Both the position numbers and the translations under genes were made by a program. A model generated the notes under the pieces. It was not told the DNA's origin, ran no database searches, and worked only from the letters and a program-made list of their open reading frames with translations. 64,000 nucleotides of DNA. It comes from SIG480 sp045636865. GTDB taxonomy: Bacteria; Bacillota; Clostridia; Oscillospirales; JAAYXM01. The stretch lies in contig JAZTYJ010000015.1 in assembly GCA_045636865.1 (NCBI GenBank), positions 41,770 to 105,769 on the forward strand, in the 5' to 3' direction. Shown in pieces: positions 58,742-64,000 of the stretch (positions are counted from its first letter, which is position 1; each line of letters starts with the position of its first letter).

Positions 58742-59542
58742 ATGGATTTCGGCAAATTTGAAATTATCTGGATAGAATCCTGTGCATATCCTCGCGGAAC
58801 AGTCGTTGAAAAACATGAACATACTTTTTTTCATTTTATCTATGTTGACGACGGGATAGGGGAAATAACGATTGAGGGAAAAGACTATGCGATGACTGAA
58901 GGGAACATATATATGCTTCCGCCGGGAATCGAGCATATGTTTTTAAATAAAAACAATGCACTCTTAAAGAGTCTCGAAATCAAATTCCAGATAAACGATA
59001 AGGAAACTGAAACGCTCATAAATGAGCTTCCGTTGATTATGAACGCAAAGGAATATTACGTCAAATCCCAGCTTCTGTCGATTTATAAGGAATCAATTGC
59101 AAGTGAATATTTGTCAGATGAGGTTATAAGCCACAAGTTTCAGCTTATGCTGACATACCTTTTCAGATGTTATCGGGATTATATAAATGAGAGCGCGGGC
59201 GGCGATGGCTTGAAAAACTGTCCTTCGGAAATAGATAAGACCATAAGATACATAAATGAAAACTACGGAGAAAAGATTTCTCTTGAGGAGCTTGCAGACG
59301 TTGCAGGCTTTGAAAAGAATTACTTTTTGAGAAAATTCAAAAAGACAAAGAAATGCACACCGATGGCATTTCTCAGAAAAATACGGATAGAAAAAGCAAA
59401 AGAGCTTCTTTGCTTTTCGGATATGAGCATCTCACAGATAGCCTATATGACGGGATTTGAAACCGTTCATCATTTTTCAAACGTCTTTTTGAAAAACACG
59501 GGAACAAGACCAAGGGAATACAGAGAAGCAAACAAATTGTAA
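58742..59542 (+). CDS. AraC family transcriptional regulator
   Basis: A 266-residue regulator. An N-terminal cupin domain has VEKHEHTFFHFIYVDDG and PPGIEHMF (about 66), and a C-terminal AraC domain has two helix-turn-helices (ISLEELADVAGFEKNYFLRK and ISQIAYMTGFETVHHFSNVF), ending with TRPREYR. ATG 58742 follows GAAAGGGTG. It is between the enolase-type gene and the SGNH and ceramidase-like genes on the same strand and may control them. It is a different subfamily member from the AraC gene near 55 kb. Confidence 0.92.
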   Translation: MDFGKFEIIWIESCAYPRGTVVEKHEHTFFHFIYVDDGIGEITIEGKDYAMTEGNIYMLPPGIEHMFLNKNNALLKSLEIKFQINDKETETLINELPLIMNAKEYYVKSQLLSIYKESIASEYLSDEVISHKFQLMLTYLFRCYRDYINESAGGDGLKNCPSEIDKTIRYINENYGEKISLEELADVAGFEKNYFLRKFKKTKKCTPMAFLRKIRIEKAKELLCFSDMSISQIAYMTGFETVHHFSNVFLKNTGTRPREYREANKL

Positions 59543-59577
59543 TTTTGCAGAGATATAAGATAAGTAGGTGCAAAGAT

Positions 59578-60237
59578 ATGGATAATTCAAAGCTGATTTT
59601 GTTTATGGGAGATTCGCTTACGGACTGCAAGCGTGATCGTGAAGATGATCGTTCACTCGGTTATGGTTTTGCGTCATCTGTCGCAGGAAGCCTTGCGGTT
59701 TCAGAACCGGGAAAATACAGATTCTTGAATCGAGGAATCGGCGGAAATCGAATTGATAATCTTATTGGCAGAATGATTCCGGATGTAATAAATCATAAAC
59801 CTGATTATATGAGCATAACGGTAGGCGCAAACGATTTTTCGGGAGATTATTTTAACGGAAACCACTTGAGGATTGAGAAGTTTGAAAAGCTTTACGGGCT
59901 TTTTATCGAGGAATGTCTGGAGGAGGTTCCCGGGCTTAAAATAATGCTGATTGCTCCGTTTATACATCCGCACAACGGTCTTGAAAATGACTACGGACAT
60001 CTTCCTTATTTCAGTATTGAGAGTGTCCTAAAATCAATGAATGAGTACGCTGCTGCGGTTTCGCGCGTTGCGGAGAGGTATTCGCTTCCGTGTATGCAGC
60101 TGCAAGGCAAATTTGATGCGGCACTCAAAACTGCGCCGGTTGAATATTGGTCGCTTGACGGCTGGCATCCGACATCTATGGGACACGGAATAATCCATCG
60201 CGAGTGGTTAAAGCTTTTTGAAGAAATGAAAGGTTAA
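59578..60237 (+). CDS. SGNH/GDSL hydrolase
   Basis: A 219-residue single-domain SGNH esterase. Block I GDSLTD holds the nucleophile Ser13. The block II Gly is in NRGIGGNRIDN, block III Asn in VGANDF, and block V Asp/His in DGWHPT (about 195). No signal peptide. Such enzymes remove acetyl or other acyl groups from sugars or lipids. It follows the AraC gene by 35 bases, and the ceramidase-like gene follows after 16. Confidence 0.9.
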   Translation: MDNSKLILFMGDSLTDCKRDREDDRSLGYGFASSVAGSLAVSEPGKYRFLNRGIGGNRIDNLIGRMIPDVINHKPDYMSITVGANDFSGDYFNGNHLRIEKFEKLYGLFIEECLEEVPGLKIMLIAPFIHPHNGLENDYGHLPYFSIESVLKSMNEYAAAVSRVAERYSLPCMQLQGKFDAALKTAPVEYWSLDGWHPTSMGHGIIHREWLKLFEEMKG

Positions 60238-60253
60238 ATGGGAGTATATTTTT

Positions 60254-61690
60254 ATGAGCAATAAATTATACGCAGGTGTTGCATGGACTGATATAACATC
60301 AAAAGAACCCGGAGCTAACGATACGCTCAGAGCAAAGGTTCTTGCTTTGCAATATGACGATAAAAAATACGCACTTGTTTCTGTCGACTACATCTGCCTC
60401 GGCGGTGGCATCGGCATACTTCGCGACGATGTATTTGATGTATTGAAAGCGGAGGCAAAATCGCTTGGAGTAGATACGTTCCTCTGCGGTATGACGCACA
60501 CTCACACACACGGCGAGATGATAGTCCGGCAGGAAGAACTGGTTGAGAAAATAAAGTGTGCGATAAAAGAAGCGTTTGAAAACTTAAAGCCTGCAAAAGT
60601 AGGTTCTTCAACCGGCATAAATACGGAGTTTGCAATCAACAGAACTCTCAAACTCAAAGACGGTTCATACTGGTCAATAAGACAGGCACACCCCTGTCCG
60701 CCCGATGATGAAATTGATGAGAATCCTTATGCCGATTATACTGTCGGAGTTATAAAGGTCGAGGGAGAAAACGGAGAGAATATCTGCACCGTGTTTACAT
60801 ACGGTTGTCATCCGCTTCTCGGATTTGCAAATAACCGGGCAACGTCTAACTATCCGGGTATTGCGGAGAAGCTTATCGAATCGGAAGTCGGCGGTATGGC
60901 GATGATGTTCCAGAGCTGTGGAGGCGACGTGACCGAAATAGATTATAAGAACTACGATAAGCCAAAGAGTGCGCAGAAGGTCGGAGAATCGCTCGGACTT
61001 ACTGTCCTTGAGGTTTTGAAAAACATAAAAGCTGAAAGTAGCGAAATTCGCGACAGTATAAGGGAAGTAGCATTTCCGAGAAAGAAAGATATAAAAGAGG
61101 TTATGGATAACCTCGTAAAAGAGAGGGAACACCTTCTTGCATATATGGCAGACTGTCCGCTTAATTTCAAGGCATTTCTTCCGCTTTATATGAGGTATCT
61201 TATGAATCCCGAATATCCTCTCGGATATAAGTATGAATATATGAAGGAAGAGGAGCAGGGGATTTCTCAGCTTACCGATCAGGATAAAATAAACCGTGCA
61301 AACATTGAAAGATATTTAAGCAACATAAAGATTATGGAGAGGCTTTCAAAGATTTGCTCAACACTCTACACAATGAGCTGGCACGACAAGTATAACGCGT
61401 CTTATGACTATAAGGATGTCGATTCCGAGGTCCTCGGTATCCGTATGGGTGATGCGCTTCTTTTGTCGGCTCCCGTCGAGCCGGTCTCTGAAACGGGAAG
61501 ACGAATCCGTGCGCTGTCTCCCCTTGAAAAGACATTTGTTGTCGGCTATGCAAACGGGTATATGCACTACGGCTCACCCGAAGAGCTTTACGAAAACGGC
61601 GGTTATGAGACGATTGAATGTATGCTCTCAAAAGATTGGTATAAGATTTACGAAGGTGCGGCAAAAGAGATATTTGAAGATTTGAAGTAA
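60254..61690 (+). CDS. Neutral/alkaline ceramidase-like hydrolase
   Basis: A 478-residue protein with the metal site of the neutral/alkaline non-lysosomal ceramidase family. GVAWTDIT at the N-terminus, GMTHTHTHGE with His82, His84 and His86, FTYGCHPLLG (about 190-199) and SNYPG/QSCGGDVTE (about 208-230) are family blocks. It has no signal peptide, so a role on host ceramide outside the cell is unlikely; members in gut Firmicutes may act on other N-acyl compounds or sugar-linked amides. It is co-directional with an SGNH esterase, which supports a shared acylated substrate. Confidence 0.75.
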   Translation: MSNKLYAGVAWTDITSKEPGANDTLRAKVLALQYDDKKYALVSVDYICLGGGIGILRDDVFDVLKAEAKSLGVDTFLCGMTHTHTHGEMIVRQEELVEKIKCAIKEAFENLKPAKVGSSTGINTEFAINRTLKLKDGSYWSIRQAHPCPPDDEIDENPYADYTVGVIKVEGENGENICTVFTYGCHPLLGFANNRATSNYPGIAEKLIESEVGGMAMMFQSCGGDVTEIDYKNYDKPKSAQKVGESLGLTVLEVLKNIKAESSEIRDSIREVAFPRKKDIKEVMDNLVKEREHLLAYMADCPLNFKAFLPLYMRYLMNPEYPLGYKYEYMKEEEQGISQLTDQDKINRANIERYLSNIKIMERLSKICSTLYTMSWHDKYNASYDYKDVDSEVLGIRMGDALLLSAPVEPVSETGRRIRALSPLEKTFVVGYANGYMHYGSPEELYENGGYETIECMLSKDWYKIYEGAAKEIFEDLK

Positions 61691-61692
61691 AC

Positions 61693-61724
61693 AAAAAGCG
61701 AGAAGTTAAACTTCTCGCTTTTTT
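61693..61724. terminator. Bidirectional terminator between convergent genes
   Basis: AAAAAGCGAGAAG (61693-61705) and CTTCTCGCTTTTT (61711-61723) with a TTAAA loop. The stop codon of the LysR gene lies in the loop. Confidence 0.9.
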
Positions 61725-62650
61725 ATGTTCCTGTTTATAAACTCACGGCATGCTTTTGTGAGATACCTGTTGCTTTTTACAAAAAAATGAATATTGCGGG
61801 TTGTTTCATCTGTCAGCTTATAGTATACGATATTTTCCGAAGACTGAAGGTTTTTTATAAGGGTGTCGCTTACAAACGAGATTCCGAATCCCGATGAGGT
61901 GATGTTATACGACGTAACCTGCTGGTCAAGCTCGAGAACAACATTTGGAACAAAGTTGTGTTTCTTGCAGAGTAGTTGAGCTTTTTTGCCGGTGTTATTT
62001 TCCTGTTTCAAGAAAATGAACGGTTCATCCTTGAAGATGCTGAGCGGGATTTGCGGACAATGCTCATCAGCGTGCAGATTGCTTTTTATATCCATAAAGG
62101 TGAGTTGATATTCTTCCAGACCCTTGTTTATCAAGCGGTCCTTCGGAACGGCAAGAAGAAGCATCTCGGAAGAATAAAGAAAAGCAGTAACGTTTTCATT
62201 CGGGATTTCAGAGTTGTCGATTATAAGGTCAAGCTCGCCGCCTAAGAGAGAAGCCATAAGCGCTTTTGAGTGATGCTCCGTGATTTTAAACTCGGTGTGC
62301 GGGTTGTCTTCGTTGAATGCGGATATCATAGGCGGAATAACGTAGGATGAAAAAAGGTGAGTACCGCCAAGCTTGATTTCACCTTTGAGCAGGTTGAAGC
62401 TGTCGTTTAAATAGTTTGAAAAATTCTCCTCACATTTCTTGATTTCAAGTGCTGCATTTATGTACTGCATACCGATTTCGGTAACTGAAACGGGAGTTGT
62501 GCTTCTCTCAAAAATCGGCGCGGATAGTTTCTCCTCAATGCGCTTTATCGTTGCGCTGAGAGAAGGTTGTGAAATATAGAGGTTTTTTGCGGCTTTTGAA
62601 AAGCTCTTTTCCTTGAAAACTTCAAGAACGTAATCTTTGTTTGTGAACAT
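61706..62650 (-). CDS. LysR family transcriptional regulator
   Basis: A 314-residue LysR regulator. The N-terminal winged helix-turn-helix (about 1-60; SFSKAAKNLYISQPSLSATI) is followed by a periplasmic-binding-protein-like ligand domain (about 90-300). It is divergent from the aspartate ammonia-lyase gene, with a 16-base inverted repeat between them, and probably controls that gene in response to an amino acid or dicarboxylate. The stop lies in a terminator loop shared with the ceramidase-like gene. Confidence 0.93.
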   Translation of the reverse strand: MFTNKDYVLEVFKEKSFSKAAKNLYISQPSLSATIKRIEEKLSAPIFERSTTPVSVTEIGMQYINAALEIKKCEENFSNYLNDSFNLLKGEIKLGGTHLFSSYVIPPMISAFNEDNPHTEFKITEHHSKALMASLLGGELDLIIDNSEIPNENVTAFLYSSEMLLLAVPKDRLINKGLEEYQLTFMDIKSNLHADEHCPQIPLSIFKDEPFIFLKQENNTGKKAQLLCKKHNFVPNVVLELDQQVTSYNITSSGFGISFVSDTLIKNLQSSENIVYYKLTDETTRNIHFFVKSNRYLTKACREFINRNIKKREV

Positions 62651-62666
62651 ACGTCCATCTCCTTAT

Positions 62667-62682
62667 ATAACTTAAAAGTTAT
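62667..62682. promoter_or_regulatory. Inverted repeat, candidate LysR operator
   Basis: ATAACTT-AA-AAGTTAT is a perfect 7-bp inverted repeat with the T-N11-A character of LysR boxes, 17 bases upstream of the LysR start and about 25 bases before the aspA -35 box. Confidence 0.5.
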
Positions 62683-62705
62683 AATAAATATGTAAATATA
62701 TATAT

Positions 62706-62734
62706 TTGATTATACCATTTTCTGGTGCTATAAT
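62706..62734 (+). promoter_or_regulatory. Promoter of aspA
   Basis: TTGATT (62706-62711) and a perfect TATAAT (62729-62734) are spaced by 17 bases, 38 bases before the start codon. Confidence 0.75.
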
Positions 62735-62772
62735 CAATACAAAGAAAGAAAAAAGTAGAAGGAGACGGAAAT

Positions 62773-64000
62773 ATGTCTATAAAATACAGAGAAGAGAAAG
62801 ACTCTATCGGCGCAATGCTTGTTCCCGAGGATGCATACTATGGCGTTCAGGCTCTCCGCGCAAAAGAAAACTTTAAAATTACAGGCAGAGTTGCTCACAT
62901 CGAGCTTGTCAGAGCTATGGCAGAGGTCAAGATTGCAGCAGCTATGACAAATGCAGAAGTCGGCGTTTTCTCAAATGAGATTAAGGATGCTATCGTAGCT
63001 GCAGGCTACGAAGTTCTCGAAGGAAAGTTCGATGATCAGTTCATTGTCGACTCTATCCAGGGTGGCGCGGGCACATCATTCAATATGAACGCAAACGAGG
63101 TTCTTGCAAATCGTGCAATTGAAATTCTCGGCGGCAAGAAGGGCGATTACTCAATCGTTCATCCGAACGACCACGTAAACTGCGGTCAGTCTACAAACGA
63201 TGCATATCCGAGCGCGGGTAAGCTTGCTACAATCCGTCTTCTTGAGAAGGCAATCGTTGAACTCAAGCGCCTTGAAAATGCACTTGCAGACTGCTCAAAG
63301 AGATTTAAGTCAGTCGTCAAGATGGGCAGAACAGAGATGCAGGATGCAGTTCCGATGAGCCTCGGTCAGAGCTTCGGAGCATTTGCAAAGGCAGTAGGCC
63401 GCGATGTTGTGCGTTTTGAAAAGGCTATTGAGTGCATGTCTACTCTCAATATGGGCGCAACAGCTATCGGTACAGGTATCAATGCCGATCCGGAATACAT
63501 AAAGAAGATCGTCGGCAACGTTGCAAAGGTAACAGGCCTTGCACTCAAGCAGTCAGAAGACCTTGTCGACGGAACACAGAACCTTGACGAGTTTGCAAAC
63601 GTTTCGGGAATTGTTAAGACTTGTGCAGTAAACATCTCAAAGATTTCAAACGACTTGAGACTTATGTCATCAGGTCCGCGCGCAGGCTTTGGTGAAATTA
63701 ACCTTCCGGGACGCCAGAACGGCTCTTCGATCATGCCGGGTAAGGTTAATCCCGTAATGCCCGAGGTTATGAGCCAGATTTGCTTTAACATCATCGGTAA
63801 CGATATGACAATCACAATGGCTGCAGAAGCAGGTCAGCTTGAGCTTAACGCATTTGAGTCGATTATTTTCCATTGTCTTTTTGAGTCACTTGACACACTC
63901 AGAAACGGTGTAGCAGGATTTATCGACTATTGCATCGAGGGCATAACTGCAAATGAGGAAGCTTGCCGCGCAAGTGTTGAAAACAGCATCGGAATCGTTA
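62773..64000 (+). CDS. aspA: Aspartate ammonia-lyase (3' end outside window)
   Basis: Splits aspartate into fumarate and ammonia. The visible 409 residues have the superfamily signature GSSIMPGKVNP (about 316-326), GRTEMQDAVP (about 187-196), GTGINADPEY (about 235-244), and the N-terminal REEKDSIGAMLVPEDAYYGVQ. The GMxxDAxP-type aspartase text distinguishes it from class II fumarase, although fumarase cannot be fully excluded. GGAGACGG precedes ATG 62773. It is divergent from a LysR regulator. The last about 60 residues are cut off by the window edge. Confidence 0.93.
   Translation, partial: MSIKYREEKDSIGAMLVPEDAYYGVQALRAKENFKITGRVAHIELVRAMAEVKIAAAMTNAEVGVFSNEIKDAIVAAGYEVLEGKFDDQFIVDSIQGGAGTSFNMNANEVLANRAIEILGGKKGDYSIVHPNDHVNCGQSTNDAYPSAGKLATIRLLEKAIVELKRLENALADCSKRFKSVVKMGRTEMQDAVPMSLGQSFGAFAKAVGRDVVRFEKAIECMSTLNMGATAIGTGINADPEYIKKIVGNVAKVTGLALKQSEDLVDGTQNLDEFANVSGIVKTCAVNISKISNDLRLMSSGPRAGFGEINLPGRQNGSSIMPGKVNPVMPEVMSQICFNIIGNDMTITMAAEAGQLELNAFESIIFHCLFESLDTLRNGVAGFIDYCIEGITANEEACRASVENSIGIV

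Noticed and set aside
1..64000. CRISPR arrays, insertion sequences or prophage
   Set aside because: No regularly spaced repeats, transposase, integrase or phage structural gene was seen.

Overview
The window reads as the chromosome of a spore-forming, probably gut-associated member of the Clostridia. The signs are an IspH-S1 fusion gene in a cmk-plsC-ispH/rpsA operon, a cwlJ-gerQ pair of spore germination genes, an FMN riboswitch in front of ribU, an L10 leader in front of rplJL, RNase J, separate glutaminyl- and glutamyl-tRNA synthetases, and AGGAGG-type ribosome binding sites with many TTG/GTG starts. I cannot name a genus from the sequence alone. No phage, transposase, integrase or CRISPR array was seen.

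Layout. 0-5.7 kb: argG (cut by the left edge) with a promoter and a candidate pair of arginine-repressor boxes, a KDPG/KHG aldolase fused to a VOC-like domain, an LCP-family wall protein, an S1-domain RNA-binding protein, and an isomerase/short-chain dehydrogenase operon. 5.8-8.8 kb: a pair of radical SAM genes (one with a cobalamin-type N-terminal domain) and tRNA-Leu(CAG). 8.9-13.6 kb: trkA-trkH potassium uptake, a MATE exporter and a small membrane protein. 13.7-18.1 kb: a three-gene operon (ASRT-family small protein, phosphotriesterase-family hydrolase, creatinase-like M24 protein) divergent from an AraC regulator and a PflA-like activase. 18.1-21.7 kb: an HtrA protease and a two-component system. 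21.8-28.8 kb: FMN riboswitch-ribU, a divergent topoisomerase IV pair, and RNase J. 28.8-29.1 kb: a candidate structured small RNA with its own promoter and terminator. 29.1-32.6 kb: a degenerate phosphohexomutase, gerQ-cwlJ and a DegT-family aminotransferase.

32.7-46.3 kb is the core information-processing part: glnS-gltX, an SGNH esterase, trmB, a HI0933-type flavoprotein, cmk, plsC, ispH-rpsA, then rpmG-secE-nusG-rplK-rplA-(L10 leader)-rplJ-rplL and tRNA-Ser(GGA). The ribosomal protein block ends in a hairpin and a tRNA gene instead of running into rpoB-rpoC.

46.4-64 kb is accessory and mostly about carbohydrates: a lipoprotein, a Gfo/Idh/MocA oxidoreductase with a CBM9-like protein and two tandem TIM-barrel proteins, a BFD-like [2Fe-2S] protein, a metallophosphoesterase, a PrsW-like membrane protease, then a GH127 beta-L-arabinofuranosidase, an enolase-superfamily enzyme, two AraC regulators, an SGNH hydrolase and a ceramidase-like hydrolase. 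A LysR regulator divergent from aspartate ammonia-lyase (cut by the right edge) closes the window.

The parts most worth a second look are the unidentified small RNA at 28.86-29.04 kb, the catalytically degenerate phosphohexomutase beside it, the ASRT/phosphotriesterase/creatinase-like operon, and the radical SAM pair next to tRNA-Leu.
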